Source: CAYMEV01 sp964431655 [NCBI: uncultured bacterium] (GTDB lineage: Bacteria; CAYMEV01). From it: a stretch of DNA of 24,875 bases. Made by a program: the position numbers and the translations under genes. This document shows, piece after piece, positions 1-8,315 of the stretch. Positions within the stretch are counted from its first letter, which is position 1, and each line of letters starts with the position of its first letter. The stretch lies in NCBI GenBank assembly GCA_964431655.1, contig CAYSKJ010000012.1, forward strand, positions 1,668 through 26,542, given 5' to 3'. The notes below the pieces were generated by a model. That model saw only the letters and a list, made by a program, of their open reading frames with translations, was not told the origin of the DNA and made no database searches.

Positions 1-93
1 ACACAAGGGGGAAATGCAGGGAGTGGACCATTTTGTGTCAGCGGAATGACACAAGGGGGAAATGCAGGGAGTGGACCATTTTGTGTCAGCGGA
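1..93. repeat. Two tandem 48-bp repeat copies with internal inverted arms, possible IS21-type end
   Basis: Two near-identical copies start at 1 and 49 (period 48, each about 45 bp of shared sequence plus a 3-bp joint). The second copy is bounded by TGACACAA (47-54) and TTGTGTCA (81-88), perfect 8-bp inverted arms; the first copy is cut at the window edge. The motif GTGGACCATTTTGTGTCA resembles the repeated transposase-binding sites at the ends of IS21-family elements, as recalled and not searched. No transposase lies inside the window, so the element itself, if any, would be to the left. Confidence 0.55.
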
Positions 94-192
94 GCAGTTC
101 ATATATCAGGATGCCTTGATCAGACCGTAGAGCATAATCTTGAGGTCTGCTATTGCGATGATTTTATTTTTCTGTTTATGTGTATAATATGA

Positions 193-232
193 AAAAGGGA
201 CATTTCTATTTTGTTTTGACAAAATCCCTTTT
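193..232. other. Stem-loop upstream of the hutU promoter
   Basis: The outer arms AAAAGGG (193-199) and CCCTTTT (226-232) enclose a second hairpin ATTTTGT/ACAAAAT (208-214 and 219-225) with a one-sided 8-nt bulge. The structure ends in a T-rich run on the plus strand, so it could act as a terminator insulating hutU from the repeat region to the left. The T-tract partly belongs to the stem, which makes a terminator call uncertain. Confidence 0.4.
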
Positions 233-236
233 ATTC

Positions 237-265
237 TTGAAAGACAAATAGACAGGAATTATAAT
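237..265 (+). promoter_or_regulatory. Predicted sigma-70-type promoter for hutU
   Basis: A -35 box TTGAAA (237-242, 5/6 to consensus) and a -10 box TATAAT (260-265, 6/6) are separated by 17 bp. Transcription would start near 272, giving a leader of about 70 nt before hutU. This is the best-scoring promoter I see in the window; activity is inferred. Confidence 0.65.
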
Positions 266-276
266 CTCATTACCGG

Positions 277-310
277 CGGCAGACACAAGGAATTATCTGA
301 GCCGTTTTTT
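277..310 (+). promoter_or_regulatory. Terminator-like hairpin in the hutU leader (possible attenuator)
   Basis: CGGC-AGA (277-283) can pair with TCT-GA-GCCG (296-304, two-nt bulge), followed at once by six T residues (305-310). It lies between the predicted transcription start and the hutU ribosome binding site, the position expected for an attenuator. The stem is only 7 bp and the loop 12 nt, so it may be weak. Confidence 0.3.
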
Positions 311-341
311 ATAATCTAATATTCAGTACCGGAGGGTAAAA

Positions 342-2351
342 ATGGACATAAAAGCATTTCAAAAGGCTGTACTGGAGGGGATACCGGAGCATCTGCCCGG
401 GGCAAAGCCCTATGACCCCGCTGTCAATCATGCTCCCAAAAGGAAAGATATCTTAAGCCGGGAGGAAAAGAAACTGGCCTTAAAAAATGCCCTCAGGTAT
501 TTTGATAAAAAGCATCACCCGGTTTTAGCCCGCGAATTCTATGATGAGCTTGCAAATTACGGCAGGATATACATGTACCGGTTCCGGCCGGATTATGATA
601 TCCATGCAAGGAATATTGAGGATTATCCCCACAGGTCAAAAAAGGCGGCAGCCATAATGCTTATGCTGTCCAATAACCTCGACAGGGCTGTTGCCCAGCA
701 CCCGCATGAGCTTATAACCTACGGGGGCAACGGAGCTGTATTCCAGAACTGGGCCCAGTATCTGCTTACCATGAAATACCTTGCCCGGATGACCGATGAG
801 CAGACCCTGGTTCTTTACAGCGGGCATCCCCTTGGCCTTTTCCCTTCCCATGAGGATGCTCCAAGGGTTGTAGTGACCAACGGGATGATGGTGCCCAATT
901 ATTCAAAACCTGATGACTGGGAGAGGTATAATGCTTTGGGTGTAACCCAGTATGGCCAGATGACCGCAGGTTCCTTTATGTATATCGGGCCCCAGGGAAT
1001 AGTTCATGGAACCACTATTACTGTGCTGAACGCGGGAAGAATGATAGATAAAGAAAGCCAGGGCCTTGCCGGAAAGCTCTTTGTTTCTTCGGGGCTTGGC
1101 GGGATGAGCGGTGCCCAGGCAAAAGCAGGGGTAATTGCCGGCGCAGTCAGCGTTATTGCCGAAATAAATCCAAAGGCGGTAAAAACCAGGCATTCCCAGG
1201 GCTGGGTGGATGAGGTATATACCAGTCTGGACAGCATGGTGCCCAGGATAAAAAGAGCCCGGGATGGAAAAGAGGCAGTATCCATTGCCTATCAGGGGAA
1301 TATAGTGGACCTGTGGGAGAGACTGGATGAAGAAAATATCCATGTAGATATCGGTTCGGACCAGACCTCTCTCCATAATCCCTGGGCAGGCGGATACTAT
1401 CCCGTGGATCTCGGCTTTGAGGAAGCCCAGGCTATGATGGCCGAAAACCCTGAAGGCTTCAAAAAAGAGGTCCAGAGATCCCTCAAAAGGCATGTGGAGG
1501 CTGTCAATGCTCTGGCATCCAGGGGCATGTATTTCTTTGACTACGGCAATGCATTCCTTCTTCAGGCTTCAAGGGCGGGGGCCGATATTCTGAAGCCGGA
1601 CGGAAGCTTCCGGTATCCCTCTTATGTCCAGGATATAATGGGTCCCATGTGTTTTGATTACGGTTTCGGGCCTTTCCGATGGGTTTGCTCCTCCTGCAGT
1701 CCCCGGGACCTTGAGATAACGGATAAAATAGCCTGCAATGTCCTTGAGAACATAGCATCCAGCGCACCTGAACAAATCATGCAGCAGATGAAGGATAATA
1801 TAAGGTGGATAAGGGAAGCACAGAAAAACAGGCTGGTCGTAGGATCCCAGGCAAGGATACTATATGCGGATGCCCGGGGCAGGATAGAAATAGCCAGTGC
1901 TTTCAACAAGGCAATAAGGGATAAAATAATATCAGCCCCGGTTATCCTGGGGAGGGACCATCATGATGTTTCCGGCACTGACTCTCCCTTCCGCGAAACA
2001 TCTAATATCTATGACGGTTCCATGTTTACCGCCGATATGGCGACCCAGAACGTAATAGGCGATTCCTTCCGCGGGGCAACCTGGGTAAGTATTCATAACG
2101 GCGGCGGTGTAGGCTGGGGCGAGGTCATAAACGGGGGCTTCGGAATGGTGCTGGACGGCAGTGCTGACAGTGACCGAAGGCTTAAAGCCATGCTTTTCTG
2201 GGATGTGAACAATGGTCTGGCAAGAAGGAGCTGGGCACGCAATGAACCTGCCATGTTCAGCGTAAAAAGGGCCATGGATGAAGAGCCGTCCCTGAAGGTT
2301 ACCATGCCGAATATTGCGGACGATGGCCTGATAGACGGCATCATTCCTTAG
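342..2351 (+). CDS. hutU: Urocanate hydratase (urocanase), long form
   Basis: It converts urocanate to 4-imidazolone-5-propionate, the second step of histidine degradation to glutamate, using tightly bound NAD+ as an electrophile in the cytoplasm. The 669-residue product shows the urocanase NAD-binding signature GLGGMSGAQ (251-259), the GSDQTSLHNPW stretch (about 342-352) and a cysteine-bearing active-site segment, Cys449-Ser-Ser-Cys452-Ser-Pro-Arg-Asp. It is about 110 residues longer than the Pseudomonas-type enzyme (about 557) and belongs to the long urocanases known from several anaerobic lineages. The start has a good GGAGG site about 7 nt upstream (around 331-335). No hutH, hutI or transporter is in the window, so hutU stands alone or the rest lies to the left of the repeat region. 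It converges on the neighbouring ATPase gene with a 15-bp gap and no visible terminator between them. Confidence 0.95.
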   Translation: MDIKAFQKAVLEGIPEHLPGAKPYDPAVNHAPKRKDILSREEKKLALKNALRYFDKKHHPVLAREFYDELANYGRIYMYRFRPDYDIHARNIEDYPHRSKKAAAIMLMLSNNLDRAVAQHPHELITYGGNGAVFQNWAQYLLTMKYLARMTDEQTLVLYSGHPLGLFPSHEDAPRVVVTNGMMVPNYSKPDDWERYNALGVTQYGQMTAGSFMYIGPQGIVHGTTITVLNAGRMIDKESQGLAGKLFVSSGLGGMSGAQAKAGVIAGAVSVIAEINPKAVKTRHSQGWVDEVYTSLDSMVPRIKRARDGKEAVSIAYQGNIVDLWERLDEENIHVDIGSDQTSLHNPWAGGYYPVDLGFEEAQAMMAENPEGFKKEVQRSLKRHVEAVNALASRGMYFFDYGNAFLLQASRAGADILKPDGSFRYPSYVQDIMGPMCFDYGFGPFRWVCSSCSPRDLEITDKIACNVLENIASSAPEQIMQQMKDNIRWIREAQKNRLVVGSQARILYADARGRIEIASAFNKAIRDKIISAPVILGRDHHDVSGTDSPFRETSNIYDGSMFTADMATQNVIGDSFRGATWVSIHNGGGVGWGEVINGGFGMVLDGSADSDRRLKAMLFWDVNNGLARRSWARNEPAMFSVKRAMDEEPSLKVTMPNIADDGLIDGIIP

Positions 2352-2366
2352 GCTTTTAATACAGGG

Positions 2367-4751
2367 CTACCTGGATTCCCACAGAAGAGCTGAGCTAATA
2401 CCTGATATATCGGTTTTCCTTGGCTTTATGCTGATGGTCTCAATGCTGTAATTATCCAGGACATACTTTTCTGATATCTCGTCTATGCTCTCTTTCATCT
2501 CTTCTTCCAGCTCCTTTATCTCTTCCTGGATTTCCTCTATCCTTTTTTTGACCAGGTCAACATCCTTTTTCTGCCTTAATACCGAACTGGCTTTCCTGAG
2601 CCCGGTTACGCCGGCATTAAGGGTCCCGACCTTGGACCTGCCGAGAAGGACTCCCAGTATGCTGGAACCTACAGACAAGAGACTGCTGGTCTTGTGAGCC
2701 TTGACATCAGCCTCCTCTTTTTCCAGTTTCTCCAGCAGTTTAGAGTGTTTATCCTGAAGTTTTTCTTCCTTTTTTTTGTATTTCTCGGTCATTTTTTCAA
2801 CTGCCCGGTCTTTTTCTTCCCTTATGGCGTCCTGCATGCGGGAATTGAATCCTGCAGTGTCTTCCCCCGGCGATGAGATCAGCTTCAGGTCCCTGCATGA
2901 ATAGAGCTCTATCCTTTTCGTATCATAGAGATAATTGGCAAACTGCCTTTCAATGACTGACATATCCTTTAAATTGGCCATAAAGCCCGGCAGTGAAGCA
3001 TATTTTGCCCTGGCCAGAGGCTTTGCATCATAGAAACTGATATCATCTTCATTATTAAAAGCCTCTGCAAAGGATATCTCCTTTGTATCTTTGCTGATGG
3101 GCAGTTTCAGGCTTATTTCCTCTTTCTGGTCAATATTCTTTGACTGATTGAAGAAGCTTACCTGCCCTTTGAGGATTATCTGAGGTTCATAGACAGTTTC
3201 TTCTGTATAGGGGGGTGTGTTAAGGAAATACTCCTTTATCCCATCTGATACCAGAGGCCTTATCTCTGTCGTGTCGGATACTTCTTTTGCACCCTGAAAC
3301 CTGATGTTTGCTTCTTCTTCCTGTGCCGGCAGCATCTTTTTGTGCTCCATAAGACGGCTTATCTCTGTGTTTGATAGAGGGCCCCTTAAATAGGACAGTA
3401 CCCAGCGTGTGTTTAAAAGGGGCAGGGAATCCATGTGGGCGCTTTTGAGCAGAAACTGCCTCTTGTTCATATTGGCCAGGAGGGTGTCAATCTGGCTTTT
3501 ATCCAAAGCTTCGGCGCTGTTTTTTATAAGGCCGTCCACTACGCGCTCCCTGTCCTGTTTTGTCTGAAGCCTGCCCAAAAACCAGCTTCCTATATTGGAG
3601 AGGCCTTTGTAATCAAGGTCAATAGGGTTCTGGGTAGAAAGGACTATGCCTATGCCGTAAGCCCTGGCCTGCTTTAAGAGGAGAAGCATGGGCTTTTTGC
3701 TGGGGGGGCTGGAAGTAGCGGGAAAAAACCCGAATATTTCATCCATGTAAAGGATTGTTCTCAGGGATGGTGTCCCTGTCTGACGGCGCATCCAGCTTAT
3801 GTATTTGTTCAGAAAAAGGGTCACAAAGAACATGCGCTGGGCATTGTCCAGATGGGCTATGGATAATATTGAAACCCTTGATTTACCCTCTCCGGTGTAC
3901 AGGAGCTTCTGTATGTCAAGCTTCTCCCCCTCAAGCCACATGGAAAATCCCGGGCTGGACAGGATATTGTTCAGCAGTATGGCCAGGCTGAATCGCTCTT
4001 TCTGGGGGTAAAACTGCTCCAGGCTTAATACTCCCACTTTATCAAAGGGAGGATTGGTAATATGACCTATAAGCTCTTCCAGGGTAAGGCTTTTTTCCTT
4101 CTTCCAGAGGCAGGAGAATATTGAGGCCAGGAGTATATATTCCCGGCTGGTTAAAGCATCAGCCTTAATGTCCACAAGAGAGAGGATACTCATAACCGTA
4201 GAGTTAATTATGGAAGAAAAGGTATCGGGGTCATTCATTATATCGGGGGAAGGAACATCAAAACTGCTCAGGACTGACAGGGGAACACCCGAGGAACTGC
4301 CGGGCGTATAGATGGTAAAATCGGCGCTTTCCCGGTAAAGCCTGATCCTTTCCTTATCCTGGTGAAAGCTGTTTATACCCTCTTCCCAGCTTTTTGCGGT
4401 CTTTTCAGCAAATGCACGGGGCTCAATCCCCTTGTTATCTGCTTCAGCCGGGTCTATCCAGGGCTGAAAGTCCTGGGCTTTCAGATCGGGAAAGGCCAGA
4501 AGAAGGTTACCCATATCACCCTTGGGATCTATGATTATACAGGGGATTTTATCTATGGCAGCCTCTTCTATAATAGATATGCCCAGGCCTGTTTTACCGC
4601 TCCCTGTCATGCCTATGATTGCCGCATGGGTGGTGAAATCTCTGGATTTGTATAGAAAAAGGTTTTCAGTCATCCCTGATGTATCCGGATCTACTTCCTT
4701 GCCCAGGTAGAAAAGGCCCAGTTTCTCATATACAGGTATAAGGTTATCCAT
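2367..4751 (-). CDS. HerA/DUF87-like P-loop ATPase with C-terminal coiled coil
   Basis: The 794-residue protein has a Walker A motif GMTGSGKT (47-54), a Walker B-type hydrophobic strand ending in Asp337-Glu338, an IDPKGD strand near residue 75 and a STQNP sensor segment. This is the layout of HerA/FtsK-superfamily ATPases of the DUF87/DUF853 group. The C-terminal part (about 640-760) is lysine/glutamate-rich with heptad-like coiled-coil stretches around a short hydrophobic segment rich in Gly and Leu. Related proteins are annotated as ATP-binding proteins or helicases; their substrates are mostly unknown. No NurA nuclease or other DNA-repair partner is adjacent, so a role with nucleic acid is not shown. 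A GGGGGT ribosome site lies 7-8 nt before the start. It is divergent from metH across a 279-bp gap. Confidence 0.8.
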   Translation of the reverse strand: MDNLIPVYEKLGLFYLGKEVDPDTSGMTENLFLYKSRDFTTHAAIIGMTGSGKTGLGISIIEEAAIDKIPCIIIDPKGDMGNLLLAFPDLKAQDFQPWIDPAEADNKGIEPRAFAEKTAKSWEEGINSFHQDKERIRLYRESADFTIYTPGSSSGVPLSVLSSFDVPSPDIMNDPDTFSSIINSTVMSILSLVDIKADALTSREYILLASIFSCLWKKEKSLTLEELIGHITNPPFDKVGVLSLEQFYPQKERFSLAILLNNILSSPGFSMWLEGEKLDIQKLLYTGEGKSRVSILSIAHLDNAQRMFFVTLFLNKYISWMRRQTGTPSLRTILYMDEIFGFFPATSSPPSKKPMLLLLKQARAYGIGIVLSTQNPIDLDYKGLSNIGSWFLGRLQTKQDRERVVDGLIKNSAEALDKSQIDTLLANMNKRQFLLKSAHMDSLPLLNTRWVLSYLRGPLSNTEISRLMEHKKMLPAQEEEANIRFQGAKEVSDTTEIRPLVSDGIKEYFLNTPPYTEETVYEPQIILKGQVSFFNQSKNIDQKEEISLKLPISKDTKEISFAEAFNNEDDISFYDAKPLARAKYASLPGFMANLKDMSVIERQFANYLYDTKRIELYSCRDLKLISSPGEDTAGFNSRMQDAIREEKDRAVEKMTEKYKKKEEKLQDKHSKLLEKLEKEEADVKAHKTSSLLSVGSSILGVLLGRSKVGTLNAGVTGLRKASSVLRQKKDVDLVKKRIEEIQEEIKELEEEMKESIDEISEKYVLDNYSIETISIKPRKTDISGISSALLWESR

Positions 4752-4899
4752 TTTATTTACCCCCGTTTTTTGATTTATGAGATTAATTTTAACAAATTAT
4801 CCAGTGAAAGTATATAAATTTTAGATACATGTCTTTACAAATCTATTAAAAGCGGAATTTTTCTGAGCAGTATCACATTCCTTCTTTTCATGTCTATCC

Positions 4900-4931
4900 T
4901 GCAGGTCCAGGCAAAAAATTCTGCCCCTGCA
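4900..4931. other. GC-rich hairpin in the divergent intergenic region
   Basis: TGCAGG (4900-4905) pairs with CCTGCA (4926-4931), and inside it GGCA pairs with TGCC around an 8-nt loop, with a one-sided 4-nt bulge. It stands out in an otherwise AT-rich gap between the ATPase gene and metH, about 40 bp upstream of the metH -35 box. It could be an operator or a stem in the 5' part of a longer transcript. It lacks the conserved B12-box sequence of a cobalamin riboswitch. Confidence 0.35.
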
Positions 4932-4968
4932 TAAAAGAAGCGAGAAAATTGGCCTGAGACTTAAAATC

Positions 4969-4996
4969 TTGACTATTTGATTAAGGAGAGAATAAT
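4969..4996 (+). promoter_or_regulatory. Predicted promoter for metH
   Basis: TTGACT (4969-4974, 5/6) and AATAAT (4991-4996, 5/6) are spaced by 16 bp. A start near 5003 would leave a leader of under 30 nt, too short for a riboswitch. Confidence 0.5.
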
Positions 4997-5012
4997 AGGT
5001 AAAAAATATAAA

Positions 5013-5034
5013 AAGGGTGATAATGCCTGAATGA
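5013..5034 (+). promoter_or_regulatory. metH ribosome site and overlapping three-codon leader frame
   Basis: The only purine-rich ribosome site, AAGGGTGA (5013-5020), sits 5-6 nt before an ATG at 5023. That ATG opens a three-codon frame (Met-Pro-Glu) whose TGA stop overlaps the metH ATG as ATGA (5031-5034). Ribosomes may therefore reach metH by termination-reinitiation. Direct initiation at 5031 with a long spacing of about 12 nt is the alternative. Confidence 0.4.
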
Positions 5035-8000
5035 ATAATATATTAAAAATTACCCGGGAAAGATACCTGCTATTTGACGGAGCCATGGGAACCAGCCTTC
5101 AGAAAATGGATATTTCAGGGCTGGATTTCAGGGGCTTTAAGAGAATCAATGAGCTTTTGAACCTGTATTATCCTGAATATGTGAGGAGGGTTCATGAGGG
5201 CTTTATCAAAGCCGGTGCAGACATTATCGAGACCAACACATTCTCCGGAAGTGCTGTGGCCCTGAAGCATTACGGCCTTGAGGAGAAATGCTATGAAATC
5301 AATTCAAGGGCTGTAAAAATAGCAAAGGAAACTGCCGGGTCTTTTGAACCGGGAAGGGTATTTGTTGCCGGTTCCGTTGGCCCGACAGACAGGCTTCCAA
5401 GCCTCGGCCAGATAAGCTTTGACGAGATGGTGGACGGTTTTACCCCGCAGATGGAGGCCTTTGTAGAATCCCGGGTGGACCTGGTGCTCCTTGAAACCTT
5501 TCAGGATCCCCTGGGTATAAAGGCAGGCCTGTCAGCCCTTCAAAAAACCATGAAAAAGCATGGTTTCTACCCCCTTGTAATGGTTTCCGTCACCTTTTCA
5601 GAAAACGGACGGATGCTTCTGGGTACCACCCCCGGTGCTATCCTGAATATCCTGGAGCCCTATGATCTATTTTCCATCGGTATTAACTGCTCTTTGGGAC
5701 CCCGCGGTCTCCGAAAGCCCCTGGAAATATTTGCAAGGCATCACCGGGGCTGTATTTCCTTTATGCCCAATGCGGGACTTCCGGTTAAAAGAGAAGGGAA
5801 ACTTCAATATGACCTGAATGCTTTTGAATATTCAGATATTATGGCCGAATTTGCCCATGACCTGGGCATTGAGATCCTGGGCGGGTGCTGCGGTACAGAC
5901 TGTGAATATATACGGGAACTGAAAAACAGACTGGGAGAGGGGAAAAGGAAATCCAGGGAGATTAAGCCTGTATCTGGCGTATCCAGCCTTTACTCTGGTT
6001 TTTCATTCCGCCAGGACCCGGCTCCCTTCATAATAGGCGAAAGGACCAACATGTCAGGGAGCAGGAAGTTCGCCGAAATAGCAGAAAGAGGTGACCTGGA
6101 AGAAACTGCCCTTTTCTGCGGAGAATACTCCAGGACAGGAATGCATGCCATTGATCTTTTTTTAAGGAAAAATGACGTTATTGACGAGACTTTCGTGATT
6201 GAGCTGGTAAAAAGGCTCTCCACGATGCTGAAGGTAGCCCTTTGCTTTGATTCAAAGGACCTGGACATGATAAAAAAAGTGCTTAAAGTTTACCCCGGGA
6301 GGATGATTATAAACTCTGCAAGCCTTAAAGAGGGGGAAGAAAGGCTCAAAGACTATTTCAGGACTGCAAGAGAATACGGAGCATCAATCATCCTGCTGGC
6401 CATTGATGAAAACATGATGGCGGTCAAATGCTGCGACAAGATCAGGATATTTAAAAGAATGATAGGCCTGGCAAGGCAATGCGGGCTAAAAGACAGCCAG
6501 ATCATACTGGACCCGCTCACCTTTTCCCTGGTCAGCGGAGACAGCAAATATGACGGTTCAGCCTCAGAAATCCTGGAAGCTGTTTCCATGATAAAGGCAG
6601 GGTATCCCGGCATACAAACACTGCTGGGTATAAGCAATGTAAGCTATGGGGTGAAAGAGGGACTTCGGAGGCTTATAAACAGCGTATTTTTGTTTGAGGC
6701 GGTAAAAAATGGACTGGATATGGCCATTCTGAATGCAGGGGATATAATGCCCATGAACCGTATCGATGAAGAAAAGGCTGAACTGGTAAGGGGCCTTATC
6801 TATAACAGGGATAACAGGTGCGGCAGATATTTAAAGGAACTGCTGGCAGTTTCCTACGATTATGCAGAGACCATGTCAAAGGGGGATGATACAGCCCTTC
6901 CGGAAAAGATAAAAATGGCTGTTATTAACGGGAACCCGGTTAATATATCCGGTGATATTGAAAAGCTCATAAAAGACGGGTATGAACCCCGCGCGATCAT
7001 TACCGACATTCTTATTAAAGCCATCGGAGAGGTAGGGAGGCTTTTCAAGGATAATTACATTCCCCTTCCCTTTGTGCTGCAGTCGGCTCAGGTGATGAAA
7101 GAGGCTTTTTCTGCTGTTTCCAGGCATATGCCCCGGGAAGATACGGGTAAAGGGAAAAAGATCGTCCTTGCCACAGTGAAGGGCGATATTCATGATATAG
7201 GCAAGAACCTTGTTGACATAATAGTGTCAAGCCATGGTTATGATGTTGTAAACCTCGGCATAGAGGTGGATATTGAAGATATAATAAACAGCATAAGGGG
7301 CGGGGACTGCTGTCTTGGCCTTTCAGGACTAATAAACGAGTCCCTTGATGTAATGGAGGAATATGCCGAAAGGCTAGAGAAAGAGGGTTTTGACATACCG
7401 CTGATCGTGGGTGGGGCAGCTGTTTCCAGGCAGTATGTCACCAGTGTTCTGAAAAAAAAATATCATAATGCTTGTTACGGCAGGGATGCCTTTGATGCAG
7501 TGAAGCTTCTTAAGGGAGAATACCAGCAGGAAACCCGGGTCTCCGATTCTGATGCAGGGTTACGGAAGACCGGGGAAAAAAGCATAAACAGGAAAAATGC
7601 AGATGCAGGTCATCTTTTTAATTCTGTGGGCGAGGTGAAGAGCATTGATCCAGGCCTGGATGACATTATATCAGAGCTGGACCTGAACCGGCTGTTTAAG
7701 TTCCGATGGAAATACCGTAAAATGGATTTTGAACCCGGTGAGCCTGAAAGACAGCTTGAGAATTACCTGGAAGCGCTGAAAAAAATGAATGCTGTCACTC
7801 TTCATGCCAATTACCGCTATACAAGGGTAATACGCAGGGGCGACAGCCTTTATATACCGGAAAACGGCACTAATGTAGTGTTCCAGAGGGATGGATTCTC
7901 CTTTATTGATTATTTTAGCCAGAACCGGGAGGATGTGATAATATTTTATGCCGCAACTGCTGGAAGCAGTGCAAAAAAGCTGAAAGACAGTTATTACGGC

Positions 8001-8303
8001 AGGGGAGAATACTCAGACTACCACAGGATGAACGGGCTGATAGACGAAATAATGGAAACCTTCCTGGAGTACCTATCAAGACATATAGCTGATGAGGCGG
8101 GTTTTTCAGACATTTCGGGCATTGAACCCCTCAGGCTTGCCTACGGATATCCCTTCTGTCCGAAACTGAAGGAACAGGCCGGGGTGTATGACATTCTCGA
8201 AATGAAAAGGCTGGGCATAAGCTTTACTGAGATATATCAGCTGGTTCCCGAAGAAAGTTCATCGGGATTTATCCTGCCCTTTGTGGAACATAAATTAGAT
8301 TAG
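5031..8303 (+). CDS. metH: Cobalamin-dependent methionine synthase
   Basis: It transfers a methyl group from methyltetrahydrofolate through cobalamin to homocysteine, making methionine in the cytoplasm. Modules in order: homocysteine-binding domain (about 1-300) with the zinc cysteines Cys220, Cys286 and Cys287; pterin-binding domain (about 325-600) starting IGERTN; cap and cobalamin domains (about 640-830) with the axial-ligand motif DIHDIG (719-724, His721); a low-complexity linker (about 830-875); and a shortened reactivation domain (about 880-1090) that keeps the AdoMet-site hallmark GYPFCP (1039-1044). At 1090 residues it is shorter than the E. coli enzyme (1227), mainly in the last domain. 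An oddity is DLF at 375-377 where most pterin domains have D-x-N. The start is fixed by the conserved N-terminal FDGAMGT. The M55 peptidase gene follows after 12 bp. Confidence 0.93.
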   Translation: MNNILKITRERYLLFDGAMGTSLQKMDISGLDFRGFKRINELLNLYYPEYVRRVHEGFIKAGADIIETNTFSGSAVALKHYGLEEKCYEINSRAVKIAKETAGSFEPGRVFVAGSVGPTDRLPSLGQISFDEMVDGFTPQMEAFVESRVDLVLLETFQDPLGIKAGLSALQKTMKKHGFYPLVMVSVTFSENGRMLLGTTPGAILNILEPYDLFSIGINCSLGPRGLRKPLEIFARHHRGCISFMPNAGLPVKREGKLQYDLNAFEYSDIMAEFAHDLGIEILGGCCGTDCEYIRELKNRLGEGKRKSREIKPVSGVSSLYSGFSFRQDPAPFIIGERTNMSGSRKFAEIAERGDLEETALFCGEYSRTGMHAIDLFLRKNDVIDETFVIELVKRLSTMLKVALCFDSKDLDMIKKVLKVYPGRMIINSASLKEGEERLKDYFRTAREYGASIILLAIDENMMAVKCCDKIRIFKRMIGLARQCGLKDSQIILDPLTFSLVSGDSKYDGSASEILEAVSMIKAGYPGIQTLLGISNVSYGVKEGLRRLINSVFLFEAVKNGLDMAILNAGDIMPMNRIDEEKAELVRGLIYNRDNRCGRYLKELLAVSYDYAETMSKGDDTALPEKIKMAVINGNPVNISGDIEKLIKDGYEPRAIITDILIKAIGEVGRLFKDNYIPLPFVLQSAQVMKEAFSAVSRHMPREDTGKGKKIVLATVKGDIHDIGKNLVDIIVSSHGYDVVNLGIEVDIEDIINSIRGGDCCLGLSGLINESLDVMEEYAERLEKEGFDIPLIVGGAAVSRQYVTSVLKKKYHNACYGRDAFDAVKLLKGEYQQETRVSDSDAGLRKTGEKSINRKNADAGHLFNSVGEVKSIDPGLDDIISELDLNRLFKFRWKYRKMDFEPGEPERQLENYLEALKKMNAVTLHANYRYTRVIRRGDSLYIPENGTNVVFQRDGFSFIDYFSQNREDVIIFYAATAGSSAKKLKDSYYGRGEYSDYHRMNGLIDEIMETFLEYLSRHIADEAGFSDISGIEPLRLAYGYPFCPKLKEQAGVYDILEMKRLGISFTEIYQLVPEESSSGFILPFVEHKLD

Positions 8304-8315
8304 GAGGATATATAC

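Noticed and set aside
1-93. CRISPR-like repeats
   Set aside because: Only two copies in direct tandem with a 3-bp joint and no unique spacers.
903-1493. A 196-codon open frame on the minus strand inside hutU
   Set aside because: It lies wholly opposite a well-conserved gene, has no recognisable family and follows the codon structure of hutU in reverse.
4752-5030. Possible cobalamin riboswitch before metH
   Set aside because: No B12-box-like conserved core is visible, and the predicted promoter leaves under 30 nt of leader.
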